Shown piece by piece: positions 1-6,352 of a stretch of 7,274 bases of DNA. The notes under the pieces were generated by a model. The model was not told the DNA's origin. It saw only the letters and a list, made by a program, of their open reading frames with translations, and made no database searches. Numbering within the stretch: position 1 is the first letter of the stretch; each line of letters opens with the position of its first letter. Source of the DNA: Candidatus Poribacteria bacterium (GTDB lineage: Bacteria; Poribacteria; WGA-4E; WGA-3G); contig JAPPDN010000405.1 in assembly GCA_028824575.1 (NCBI GenBank), positions 1 to 7,274 of the forward strand, read 5' to 3'. Position numbers and translations under genes: made by a program.

Positions 1-951
1 ACCGATTTCCCCCAATACATCAACAACATGTCCACGCGTAGTGGCTGATTGGTTGTTCGTCAGCGCACTTACCAACAGAGGCGTGATGCTCACAGTGTGG
101 CTTCTACCGAGTTTAATCAACACATCTTCAGCACGTGCCCTCACGGACTTAGCATCATCTGACAGGGCACCTATCAACGCCGTGAATGTTTCAGCAGATG
201 CTGCTCGTATATCAGACAACTCAGCTATCGCATTGGTTCGGACTTTAGTCGAATTATCATTTAGACCAACAATTAAAGCATCTCGAATTATGTCGGTGGA
301 CTGTCCATTTTTTGCGAGATCTTCGCCGATCTGTCCTAAAATATCGAGTACATCGTCGCGGGTACTTGATGAACCTTTCGTTTGTACAGCGATGAGTGCT
401 GGTACGACGACAGCAAGCGATTCCGCAGATGTCGGACGAACGTCCCCCAATTCCGCAACTGCCTCACGGAAAACATCATCAGAATCGTCTTTGAGTGCCA
501 TTGCTAAACCGATCGCAGCAGCATCATAATTCCGTCCTGCCTTCCGTTCACGTTCACCGATTCCGCCTAATGTGTCCGCTGCCTTTTTGCGTACACTCTT
601 AGCCGGGTCACGGATCATTACAGCGAGTGCAGCCATCCCGGGACTCCCAATTTCTTCAAGGAAATCCACAAATTGACGCTTTACAGCGTTTGACTCGTCC
701 GTTAAAGTTGGTACGATTTGTGCAAGTAGTTCGGATTGCCACTTCGCTTGAATCTTTTCATGTTCTGCTTTGAGCGCATCAAGTTCCGCAGTCAGTTGTG
801 GGAGGACTTCCTCTTGTGATTCCGCCGTTGCCTCCTGAAACCGCACCATCTGACCAATCCCCAAACCGAGTAATAAGCTTGTAACAATTGTTAACACCCA
901 AAACCATTGTTTAGTGTTTGTATGCTGTAAAAATTGTTTCTGAATCAACAT
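1..951 (-). CDS. Membrane-anchored HEAT-repeat protein, C-terminus cut by the window edge
   Basis: The reading frame stays open for 317 codons from ATG at 951 to base 1, so the C-terminus is missing. The start is well supported by AAGGAGG at 957-963, five bases upstream. Residues 16-33 (around WFWVLTIVTSLLLGLGIG) form one hydrophobic N-terminal segment, probably a membrane anchor. Residues about 38-80 are charged and helical and may form a short coiled coil. From about residue 82 onward there are repeated two-helix units with HEAT/armadillo-type signatures, such as 'AVMIRDPAKSVRKKAADTLG', 'ALIVGLNDNSTKVRTNAI' and 'ALIGALSDDAKSVRARAE'. HEAT repeats usually form a protein-binding solenoid; no enzymatic motif is visible and the partner is unknown. 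The gene starts 44 bases after the secreted DUF3352-like gene on the same strand with no terminator between, so cotranscription is likely. I infer a scaffold role at the membrane, most likely facing the periplasm, but topology is not certain. Confidence 0.85.
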   Translation of the reverse strand, partial: MLIQKQFLQHTNTKQWFWVLTIVTSLLLGLGIGQMVRFQEATAESQEEVLPQLTAELDALKAEHEKIQAKWQSELLAQIVPTLTDESNAVKRQFVDFLEEIGSPGMAALAVMIRDPAKSVRKKAADTLGGIGERERKAGRNYDAAAIGLAMALKDDSDDVFREAVAELGDVRPTSAESLAVVVPALIAVQTKGSSSTRDDVLDILGQIGEDLAKNGQSTDIIRDALIVGLNDNSTKVRTNAIAELSDIRAASAETFTALIGALSDDAKSVRARAEDVLIKLGRSHTVSITPLLVSALTNNQSATTRGHVVDVLGEIG

Positions 952-995
952 GGTTGCCTCCTTGACGGATTGAACCTAATAAGATATAGCGTCTA

Positions 996-2642
996 CTAAT
1001 TCTCCAGAGACCAAACGTAGAAGGGAGCGAGTTGCGCGAGCACCTCAAGCGGGATCTCTTTTCCCGATAAGGTCATTTCTAATAGGACTTCATCATCTTC
1101 GACTGAAAGCCACGCGAGTATAGGTGAAATCTCTCTGGAACCGACAAGCACTTTATCAGCAGGTGGTGCGCCTTCCGCTGCTGCCTCTAAAATCCGCGCT
1201 AAATTCAGTTGTGTGAACACTACAGGGGTCTTCGGCATCTGTTTCAAATAAGACAGTTTCTTGTTCTTCTTAATCTCGTCAACAAGCATACACACCTGCT
1301 CTTCCGAAAATCCCATAAGAAACAGGTCATTTAGTTTGCTATAGTAGATACTTGAGGCAAACCCTGATACTGTAGTGCCGTTGTAATCGGTTTGAGAAAT
1401 AGAGGCATTTTGTAGGTTAGACAGACTATTGCCGATTTGGTTCCATTTCATCTGGTGACTTGGCCTAAAAATAATAGCCCCATTCGTTTCCACGCCATCT
1501 GCGTCAAGTACAAATGTGCCATCGAACTCAAGATTAAGGTTATCTACGGCTTGAGGATCAAATGTGGTGAAGTCAGGAACCGATAGCGCAAGTTCGCCAG
1601 TCAATCCCGTCATAACATCCTCCTCCAGATTAAGGTTCAGCAGCCCCTCCAAGAAAGAGATCGCCGCGTACATTTCACCCGTTGCGTTTTTCTCCATTTC
1701 GGTGCGAACAAGTTCCCACACACTTTCCAGGATGTTGGGTGCTATAGCAACAAACAGATCGTCCTGCGCGGATAATGCCTTCGGGGTTTTGAGTGCTGCA
1801 CCTTTTTTCAAAAACAGACCGATTTCATTTTCTGGAAGATCGGGATTAAATTCGACAGACGCTTGAAAGAATGGTCCGGTTTCAAGTAGATTGAGTCGTG
1901 CAAAGAGAGACTGAAAAATAGCAAAACGTTTCCGGTTTACCTCATCAATATCATTTATCATAGGCAAAATGGACGGGATATCGGCGAACATGCTGGCGAT
2001 GCCAGACCCCATTTTCTTTACTGCATCGGTAAATTCTGGGTTCTGCTGGATAGACGGGCTATCCTTCCGGTAGGTATCTATCAATTTTTCAAAAGCCTTT
2101 TCACCGACACCAAGCACGAGAAACTCATCTACAAACCCATATTTAACATTCTGTTCCATTTCCATCGCGTTATAGTGAACCCGCTGGTGCACACCGGCAT
2201 CCAAACGTAAAGTGCCTCCACCAGACATACCAACCAATCCCTCGAGTATTTTCGTCAAACGTTGAAGCTCACCGAGATTACCGCCAGAATGTATTGCGAG
2301 TCCGATCTGCTGTGTGCCCGTTTCATCTAACCAGACTGCCAACGCGGTTCGGTAACCCACAGTTTCAATTACGCTCATCAGGTCTGTACTCAGGACTCCT
2401 TGTGCCATCAAGAACCCTTGTTGTATCTCCTGCCAATCTGCGACGACCTCTGGTAAAAGCGCAAGTGTCTTATCCCAATTTTCGGAACTCTCAATCTCAC
2501 CGTAGACTTCATCTATATCCTGAAGTTGTAGATAGAAAACACTCTCCTTCGGCATGAAATCCTTGACCTCCGCTGCATTCGCGGAAAAAACGATGGCAGC
2601 GGAAAGAAAAAATAAAATTGTTACTTTCAATTTGCTTTTCAT
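996..2642 (-). CDS. Secreted DUF3352-like protein of unknown function
   Basis: A 548-residue protein starting at ATG 2642 and ending at TAG 996-998. The N-terminus is a classic Sec signal peptide: basic MKSKLK, a hydrophobic core at residues 7-20, and an ANA|A cleavage site after about residue 23. The mature protein should be periplasmic or exported; there is no lipobox cysteine and no second clear membrane segment. The mature start, with 'FMPKESVFYLQLQDIDEV', and the later 'EFLVLGVGEKAFEKLIDTYR', resemble DUF3352-type proteins, which have no assigned biochemical role. That assignment is from pattern memory and is moderate. A frame extension to TTG at 2654 exists but is rejected because the GAGG ribosome site lies between it and the ATG. 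The gene sits 46 bases after the sodium symporter and 44 bases before the HEAT-repeat gene, which suggests a shared transcript. I cannot name its substrate or partner. Confidence 0.85.
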   Translation of the reverse strand: MKSKLKVTILFFLSAAIVFSANAAEVKDFMPKESVFYLQLQDIDEVYGEIESSENWDKTLALLPEVVADWQEIQQGFLMAQGVLSTDLMSVIETVGYRTALAVWLDETGTQQIGLAIHSGGNLGELQRLTKILEGLVGMSGGGTLRLDAGVHQRVHYNAMEMEQNVKYGFVDEFLVLGVGEKAFEKLIDTYRKDSPSIQQNPEFTDAVKKMGSGIASMFADIPSILPMINDIDEVNRKRFAIFQSLFARLNLLETGPFFQASVEFNPDLPENEIGLFLKKGAALKTPKALSAQDDLFVAIAPNILESVWELVRTEMEKNATGEMYAAISFLEGLLNLNLEEDVMTGLTGELALSVPDFTTFDPQAVDNLNLEFDGTFVLDADGVETNGAIIFRPSHQMKWNQIGNSLSNLQNASISQTDYNGTTVSGFASSIYYSKLNDLFLMGFSEEQVCMLVDEIKKNKKLSYLKQMPKTPVVFTQLNLARILEAAAEGAPPADKVLVGSREISPILAWLSVEDDEVLLEMTLSGKEIPLEVLAQLAPFYVWSLEN

Positions 2643-2648
2643 GAGATA

Positions 2649-2652
2649 CCTC
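2649..2652 (-). promoter_or_regulatory. Ribosome binding site deciding the start of the DUF3352-like gene
   Basis: GAGG lies six bases (TATCTC) upstream of ATG 2642. The longest open frame begins at TTG 2654, two bases upstream of this site, so using it would place the ribosome site inside the coding sequence. ATG 2642 also gives the cleaner signal peptide, beginning MKSKLK. Confidence 0.75.
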
Positions 2653-2688
2653 AATGTGTGTCCCTAAAGTTAGGTCCAATGTTTTTTG

Positions 2689-3225
2689 TTACGGAACCCG
2701 AATATCGTCAACAAGTGCCTGCACCTCATCAGGTGGCGGTGGTGTCAAAGCGGCGACACCAATAGAGACAGCGAAATTTAGGACCATCCCGACAGTTCCG
2801 ATGCCTTCCGGCGAAATACCCCACCACCAGTGTTCTGATGTGTTGAGATTGGGGCTAATAAATTTGAAATAGATAATATACGCCGCGGTGAAAGTGATAC
2901 CGACAATCATACCACTAACCGCCCCGGCTTTGTTCATCCGTTTAGAGAAGATTCCCATGACAATCGCGGGAAAGAACGAACTCGCTGCAAGCCCGAAGGC
3001 GAATGCGACGACTTGCGCGACAAACCCCGGCGGATTTATGCCAAAGTACCCCGCAATACAGACGGCAACACCTGCAGCGATACGCGCCGCTGTTAACTCC
3101 TGTTTCTCTGACAACCCGCGTGCGATGCTTCCCTTAAGTAAGTCGTGCGCGACTGCCGTAGAGATCACCAAGAGTAAGCCGGCGGCTGTTGAAAGTGCTG
3201 CTGCCAGACCGCCAGCCGCGACTAA
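2689..3225 (-). CDS. Sodium:solute symporter (VC_2705-type), C-terminal part after a frameshift
   Basis: These 178 codons carry the C-terminal third of the symporter that begins at 4387, in the +1 frame relative to it. The homologous part starts at 'LVAAGGLAAALSTAAGLLLVIS', a highly typical transmembrane segment of the DUF4212-associated sodium/solute symporters. It then runs through 'AHDLLKG' and further hydrophobic helices to a family-like tail, 'PPPPDEVQALVDDIRVP'. The open frame can be extended upstream to ATG 3348, but that stretch (MMEEFSTAVRN...) is the out-of-frame reading of the N-terminal part and should not be annotated as protein. No ribosome site was seen near 3225, so this piece is unlikely to be an independent gene. 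If the shift is a sequencing or assembly error, it joins the upstream part to give about 565 residues, close to the usual length of the family. Confidence 0.85.
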   Translation of the reverse strand, partial: LVAAGGLAAALSTAAGLLLVISTAVAHDLLKGSIARGLSEKQELTAARIAAGVAVCIAGYFGINPPGFVAQVVAFAFGLAASSFFPAIVMGIFSKRMNKAGAVSGMIVGITFTAAYIIYFKFISPNLNTSEHWWWGISPEGIGTVGMVLNFAVSIGVAALTPPPPDEVQALVDDIRVP

Positions 3226-4387
3226 CCCCAACAACCCAATTTGGGAGTTTCGCAATCTCAGGATTCGCCAATACCATGATGTCGCGATCAATTGTAAGCT
3301 CATTTTCAATATCAGATTTCGGACCGCGGTACTGAATTCTTCCATCACTGTTTAGATCATCAAATGTAATCAATCCCGTCGCTTCCCAATTTTTAAACCA
3401 CTCCGGTACATCTTCATATCTAACATCCGTTAAAACGCCATTCTGTTCGTATCTGACGGTTTTAAGGAGATTCGTCCGAGCAAACACGGCGACTGCTGGT
3501 GCAGTGGTGTAGAGAAACGCAATGAATAGGAGTGCCCATCCCGCAGAGATCCGTGCTTCAGAGGCTTTTCGGACGGTATAGAATCGAATAATCACATGTG
3601 GGAGTCCAGCTGTTCCCAACATCAACGCTGCCGTGATGAAAAAGACATCAATCGTGGCTTTACTGCCATCGGTATACAGGTTAAACCCCAGTTCTTCACT
3701 CAAGCCGTTAAGTCGATCCAGCAGATATAATCCTGAACCATCTGCCACTTTCCCCATCAGCCCAAGTTGAGGGATAGCATTGCCTGTAATAAGGATAGAG
3801 ATAAAAATCGCGGGAACGAGATAGGCAAAAATCAGCACACAGTATTGTGCGACCTGTGTATAGGTGATGCCTTTCATCCCACCCAGCACGGCGTAGAAGA
3901 ACACGATTCCCATGCCGATCAGAACGCCCGTTGTAACATCAACACTCAGGAACCGAGAAAAGACAATGCCGACCCCGCGCATCTGTCCTGCAACATTAGT
4001 AAACGAGACAAAAATTGCACACACCACGGCGACAATCCGAGCCAATTGTGAATAGTACCGGTCCCCGACGAAGTCAGGTACCGTATACTTCCCGAATTTG
4101 CGGAGGTAGGGTGCCAACAACAACGCCAGCAGCACATAGCCACCTGTCCATCCGAGCAGATAAACGGAACCGTCGCGCCCCATAAAGGAAATCATCCCTG
4201 CCATTGCGATGAAAGAGGCAGCACTCATCCAATCCGCTGCCGTCGCCATGCCGTTGACGACCGGATGTACATTACTCCCAGCAACATAGAAATCACCCGT
4301 CGAGCGTGCTTTGGACCAAAGCGCAACGCCGATATACAACGCGAAGGAGAGCCCAACCATCACGAAAGTCCATGCTTGTACGTTCAT
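3134..4387 (-). CDS. Sodium:solute symporter large subunit (VC_2705-type), N-terminal part; frameshifted
   Basis: Inner-membrane secondary transporter of the sodium:solute symporter superfamily, in the subgroup that pairs with a DUF4212 small subunit; some relatives are described as acetate or other organic-acid symporters. The substrate cannot be read from sequence. Residues 1-387 match the family: TM1 at about 6-24, 'GDFYVAG' at 31-37, 'AADWMSAASFIAMAG' at 50-64, and 'LRKFGKYTVPDFVGDRYYS' at 95-113. They also include 'VLGGMKGITYTQVAQY' at 167-182 and 'LGTAGLPHVIIRFYTV' at 257-272. A soluble insert at about 305-375 contains an EF-hand-like DLNSDGRI loop at 344-351. After Gly387 the frame leaves the family sequence and runs about 30 unrelated codons to the stop at 3134. 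The start ATG 4387 lies 2 bases after the DUF4212 stop; GGAGGA is present but about 12 bases away, so translation is probably coupled. The rest is intact, so the frame break looks recent or technical. Confidence 0.88.
   Translation of the reverse strand: MNVQAWTFVMVGLSFALYIGVALWSKARSTGDFYVAGSNVHPVVNGMATAADWMSAASFIAMAGMISFMGRDGSVYLLGWTGGYVLLALLLAPYLRKFGKYTVPDFVGDRYYSQLARIVAVVCAIFVSFTNVAGQMRGVGIVFSRFLSVDVTTGVLIGMGIVFFYAVLGGMKGITYTQVAQYCVLIFAYLVPAIFISILITGNAIPQLGLMGKVADGSGLYLLDRLNGLSEELGFNLYTDGSKATIDVFFITAALMLGTAGLPHVIIRFYTVRKASEARISAGWALLFIAFLYTTAPAVAVFARTNLLKTVRYEQNGVLTDVRYEDVPEWFKNWEATGLITFDDLNSDGRIQYRGPKSDIENELTIDRDIMVLANPEIAKLPNWVVGVSRGWRSGSSTFNSRRLTLGDLYGSRARLT
3226..3229 (-). other. Frameshift site: four-G run within the symporter gene
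   Basis: On the coding strand the sequence reads GTT GTT GGGG TTA GTC GCG GCT. Removing one G from this run restores V-V-G-L-V-A-A-G-G-L, the expected family sequence, and joins 387 upstream codons to 178 downstream codons. One base too many in a homopolymer is a common sequencing or assembly error. It could equally be a genuine inactivating mutation; nothing in the window decides. Confidence 0.85.
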
Positions 4388-4389
4388 GT

Positions 4390-4665
4390 TTATTGTGGAT
4401 CCTCCGCTTCTTCGGGGGTTTGATATTTTTTGTCCAAACGGTTCATTAACCAGGCATAGACAAAGATCAGCTCAACAAAAATCCAGATCGATGCCTGTTG
4501 CGCGAAATAAAAACCGAGACGATAGCCCCTGATTTGGATTTTGTCCAACTGATCAACAAACACAATTGAGCAGAGATACGAGGTGATAAACCAAATCCCC
4601 AATAAAATAGCAAGGTATTGCAAATTCTTTCGCCAATACGCCTTATTTTTCTCCGATGATTCCAT
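4390..4665 (-). CDS. DUF4212 small subunit of the sodium:solute symporter
   Basis: A 91-residue membrane protein with a charged N-terminus (MESSEKNKAYWRKN) and two hydrophobic segments at about residues 14-36 and 48-70. It ends in a charged cytoplasmic-type tail (NRLDKKYQTPEEAEDPQ). Size, topology and the 'YWRKNL' and 'FYFAQQASIWIFV' stretches fit DUF4212, which is typically encoded immediately upstream of a VC_2705-type sodium:solute symporter, exactly as here. It is thought to be an accessory subunit of the transporter; that role is known from gene pairing more than from biochemistry. ATG 4665 has GGAGG at 4672-4676, six bases upstream. Its stop is 2 bases from the large-subunit start. A sigma70-like promoter lies about 60 bases upstream, so it is probably the first gene of the transcript. 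Confidence 0.9.
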   Translation of the reverse strand: MESSEKNKAYWRKNLQYLAILLGIWFITSYLCSIVFVDQLDKIQIRGYRLGFYFAQQASIWIFVELIFVYAWLMNRLDKKYQTPEEAEDPQ

Positions 4666-4724
4666 AAGTCGCCTCCATTATTAAATGGTAAATGTGAAGT
4701 GAGTACTCCAGAAGCTCGCTTTAA

Positions 4725-4753
4725 ACCGTATCAAAAAACAGGGCATCTGTCAA
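4725..4753 (-). promoter_or_regulatory. Sigma70-like promoter for the DUF4212-symporter operon
   Basis: A consensus -35 box TTGACA (4748-4753) is followed by a 17-base spacer and a -10-like box TACGGT (4725-4730). The -10 matches TATAAT at only three positions, including the first two and the last. Transcription would begin near 4718, giving a leader of about 50 bases before ATG 4665. Position and strand fit the downstream operon. Confidence 0.6.
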
Positions 4754-4785
4754 TAACAGGATTTACGCAATTTTGACGATACGAC

Positions 4786-4855
4786 GTTCTGTTAGCGGGT
4801 AAACTCTCAAAAAACAGAGACGTTTTCAGTGCACAGGCTAACAGCCTACGCTACA
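4786..4855. repeat. Hairpin-rich intergenic element overlapping the gmhA stop codon
   Basis: The + strand carries AGGCT-AAC-AGCCT (4835-4847), a 5-base stem with a 3-base loop. CTGTTAGC at 4789-4796 is also the exact reverse complement of GCTAACAG at 4837-4844, allowing an alternative longer-range pairing. The TAG stop of gmhA (4851-4853) lies at the edge of this unit. It looks like a dispersed intergenic repeat of the kind found in many copies in some uncultured genomes, but only one copy is visible here, so repetitiveness is inferred. No U-run directly follows the stem, so it is not a standard terminator. Confidence 0.4.
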
Positions 4856-5465
4856 AAAGAGCGCGCTGCGTAAGTCCTGAATAATTGTCTGGAAACATCA
4901 ATCGTTCGACATGTTCGATCAGAATGTGCAGCACCTTAATATGGATCTCCTGTATACGGTCAGCCGTGTTGCCGGGGACAATCAGGCATATATCGCAGTG
5001 CTGTTTAAGATCGCCACCATCCCCACCGAGCAGCCCGAATACTTGCATCCGACGCGATTTCGCTGTCGCTGCTGCACGGACGACGTTTTCAGAATTTCCG
5101 CTGGTCGAAAGTACTACGAGTAGGTCGCCGCGGTGTCCGAGTGCTGACAGTGGACGCGCGAAGACTTCGGCAAAGCCGAAATCGTTTGCTGTGCAGGTAA
5201 TATGCCCGGCATCGCTGAGTGCAATGGCTGGAAGTGGTCTCCGATCCTCTCGAAACTTCCCTGTACATTCCTCAGCAAAATGGACGGCATCACACAAACT
5301 TCCGCCGTTCCCACACGTGAAGATCCTACCTTGCCGTTCAAAAACGTCTTGCATCATTTCTGCTGTTTCCGCGATGGTTGCGATATTCTCAGGATTTTCG
5401 ATGAACCGATTGAGTACGTCCTGCGCTTCTAACAACGCATCGCGAATGCTATGCAAAATGTCCAT
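4851..5465 (-). CDS. gmhA: Phosphoheptose isomerase (sedoheptulose 7-phosphate isomerase), SIS domain
   Basis: A 204-residue cytoplasmic SIS-domain enzyme that converts sedoheptulose 7-phosphate to D-glycero-D-manno-heptose 7-phosphate, the first step toward ADP- or GDP-heptose for lipopolysaccharide core or other glycans. Family signatures are well kept: CGNGGSLCDAVHFAEE (51-66), ALSDAGHITCTANDFGF (82-98), LSTSGNSENV (119-128) and DRIQEIHIKVLHILIEHVE (169-187). By alignment to the family, His62, Glu66, Gln172 and His180 are the expected zinc or catalytic residues, and all are present. The paralogue DiaA shares the SIS fold, but the HFAEE and QEIHIKVLH motifs favour GmhA. ATG 5465 has only a weak upstream GAGAAGAAA. 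The last dozen residues extend beyond typical GmhA, and the stop lies in the hairpin element. No other heptose-pathway gene is in the window. No terminator separates it from the next operon. Confidence 0.93.
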   Translation of the reverse strand: MDILHSIRDALLEAQDVLNRFIENPENIATIAETAEMMQDVFERQGRIFTCGNGGSLCDAVHFAEECTGKFREDRRPLPAIALSDAGHITCTANDFGFAEVFARPLSALGHRGDLLVVLSTSGNSENVVRAAATAKSRRMQVFGLLGGDGGDLKQHCDICLIVPGNTADRIQEIHIKVLHILIEHVERLMFPDNYSGLTQRALL

Positions 5466-5549
5466 TATATTTCTTCTCTTTCCGAGTGTAAAAGTATCAG
5501 TCTATTCTCTGCTCGAAACTGAAGCAGTTTGCTGCTGCAGCAATTAGAC

Positions 5550-5579
5550 AAAAAAGCAGGGCAATTTCAAATGCCCTGC
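5550..5579 (-). terminator. Rho-independent terminator downstream of the PIN gene
   Basis: On the minus strand GCAGGGCA (5572-5579) pairs perfectly with TGCCCTGC (5556-5563) across an 8-base AT-rich loop, followed directly by six Ts (5550-5555). It lies about 60 bases past the PIN stop. The other side has no T-run, so it acts only on minus-strand transcripts and separates the PIN unit from gmhA. Confidence 0.92.
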
Positions 5580-5638
5580 ATACATTCTATATCCTGCTTT
5601 TAAAATAACTCTCTGTACGGGATGAGAACGTAAATGCA

Positions 5639-5830
5639 TCAGTCCTGCTTGTGGCATTTGACCGGCGGTAGCGATACATATTTCCAACCTTCCGCTTTGT
5701 TCTTTTTATTTTCCGCCTTCAAATAATCGACAAGTTCCTGCATAGTTTTGAACCGAGCAGCAAACTCTTCTTTCATCTTATAGCATTCTTCAAGGATGGG
5801 ATCCATGGGTGGATGCGGTTTCTCTTTCAT
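5639..5830 (-). CDS. Possible separately translated antitoxin-like product nested in the PIN gene
   Basis: An in-frame internal ATG (5828-5830) would yield a 63-residue protein identical to the C-terminal segment of the PIN fusion. GAGGAG at 5837-5842 sits six bases upstream, a much stronger ribosome site than that of the full-length gene. The product is rich in Lys and Glu and resembles the small partner proteins of VapC-like PIN toxins, with a helical core and a VSLPP tail. Independent expression is inferred from the ribosome site and domain boundary; nothing proves it. Confidence 0.45.
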   Translation of the reverse strand: MKEKPHPPMDPILEECYKMKEEFAARFKTMQELVDYLKAENKKNKAEGWKYVSLPPVKCHKQD

Positions 5831-6325
5831 TTGTATCTCCTCAATCAGTTCTGCAGGGGTGCAGAGGATCGTGGGGTGATATCCAGCGGCTTGACAAACC
5901 TGATCTATATGCTGCCGCTTAGTTTCGTTCACAATATGTTTATAGTTCCAAGAGGTTAGGTACTCAATGCCATTTACCACAGCAACAGCGATGTGTTGAG
6001 CGTCTGGGAGCGAATGTGGTGGCACAGCACCGGCATTTATCAATCCGAGTGCAAGGATAACTGCCTCCGGGGACAGTTCCAATAGTGTAAGACCTGCTAA
6101 TGCGTCAATTCTGCGCTGTGCTGCGATTTCATCGCCTTGTCTAATTTCAGTGATAACGACATCCGATACGATAAACTCAAAATTATCGGAATAGTCTTCC
6201 CAGAACTGTCGTGTGACTCGTTGTCGGACACTTAAGGTCGCATCTGTGCTGGAGCGCGCTACTAAGTAACTAACGATCGTGGTTTCGATGTATACCTTCG
6301 GTTTTATTTGTTCATATTTTAGCAT
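5639..6325 (-). CDS. PIN-domain VapC-like ribonuclease fused to a small partner-like C-terminal domain
   Basis: A 228-residue protein. Residues about 9-160 are a PIN domain: 'KVYIETTIVSYLVAR' (10-24) supplies Glu14 as the first acidic residue, 'SDVVITEI' (54-61) supplies Glu60, and 'LPDAQHIAVAVVNGIEYLTSWNYKHI' (106-131) supplies Asp108. PIN proteins of this kind are metal-dependent RNases and are often type II toxins. This subgroup commonly has Glu instead of Asp at the first position. Residues 166-228 (MKEKPHPPMDPILEECYKMK... to KYVSLPPVKCHKQD) are charged and helical. They resemble the small proteins often encoded next to such PIN genes, with a 'DPI.EE..K.KEEFAA.F' core and a 'VSLPP' tail. 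Here toxin and partner share one frame. An internal ATG at 5828-5830 with its own ribosome site begins exactly at the partner segment. A promoter lies just upstream and a terminator downstream, so the gene looks self-contained. The main start ATG 6325 lacks a good Shine-Dalgarno sequence. Confidence 0.85.
   Translation of the reverse strand: MLKYEQIKPKVYIETTIVSYLVARSSTDATLSVRQRVTRQFWEDYSDNFEFIVSDVVITEIRQGDEIAAQRRIDALAGLTLLELSPEAVILALGLINAGAVPPHSLPDAQHIAVAVVNGIEYLTSWNYKHIVNETKRQHIDQVCQAAGYHPTILCTPAELIEEIQMKEKPHPPMDPILEECYKMKEEFAARFKTMQELVDYLKAENKKNKAEGWKYVSLPPVKCHKQD
5837..5842 (-). promoter_or_regulatory. Internal ribosome binding site within the PIN gene
   Basis: GAGGAG, six bases (ATACAA) from an in-frame ATG at the PIN/partner domain boundary. 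In the fusion these bases encode part of 'IEEIQ', so the site could be a leftover from two formerly separate genes or an active internal start. Confidence 0.5.
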
Positions 6326-6332
6326 GAAATTA

Positions 6333-6346
6333 ATTTGCTTTCAAAT
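6333..6346. promoter_or_regulatory. Small inverted repeat at the PIN gene transcription start, possible operator
   Basis: ATTTG (6333-6337) and CAAAT (6342-6346) are perfect inverted copies separated by CTTT. The repeat lies between the predicted -10 box and ATG 6325. Toxin-antitoxin promoters are usually autoregulated at such sites. The stem is short and AT-rich, so chance is a real alternative. Confidence 0.25.
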
Positions 6347-6352
6347 CCTTCT

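Noticed and set aside
41..529. Open frame on the + strand opposite the HEAT-repeat gene
   Set aside because: It is low-complexity in Ser/Ala/Thr, has no family motifs and is fully antisense to a convincing HEAT-repeat reading frame.
2643..2654. TTG start extending the DUF3352-like gene by four codons
   Set aside because: The ribosome site GAGG lies downstream of this TTG and is properly spaced for ATG 2642.
2663..2674. Near-palindrome CCTAAAGTTAGG between the symporter and the DUF3352-like gene
   Set aside because: It is too short, with no matching copies elsewhere in the window and no promoter boxes around it.
3226..3229. Programmed ribosomal frameshift in the symporter
   Set aside because: No typical slippery sequence, stop at the shift site or supporting structure was seen; the zero frame runs on about 30 codons. 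A one-base homopolymer insertion explains it more simply.
4835..4847. Hairpin AGGCT-AAC-AGCCT as a terminator of gmhA
   Set aside because: The stem is only 5 bases and no T-run follows directly; the nearest T-run is over 20 bases away.
5529..5543. Inverted repeat TTGCTG-CTG-CAGCAA upstream of gmhA as an operator
   Set aside because: It is built from a CTG/CAG-like repeat that forms such symmetry easily, and no convincing gmhA promoter could be placed around it.
4885..5547. 220-codon + strand open frame opposite gmhA
   Set aside because: The minus strand encodes a clear GmhA with all key motifs; the + frame is rich in Ser, Cys, Arg and Pro, with no recognisable domain.
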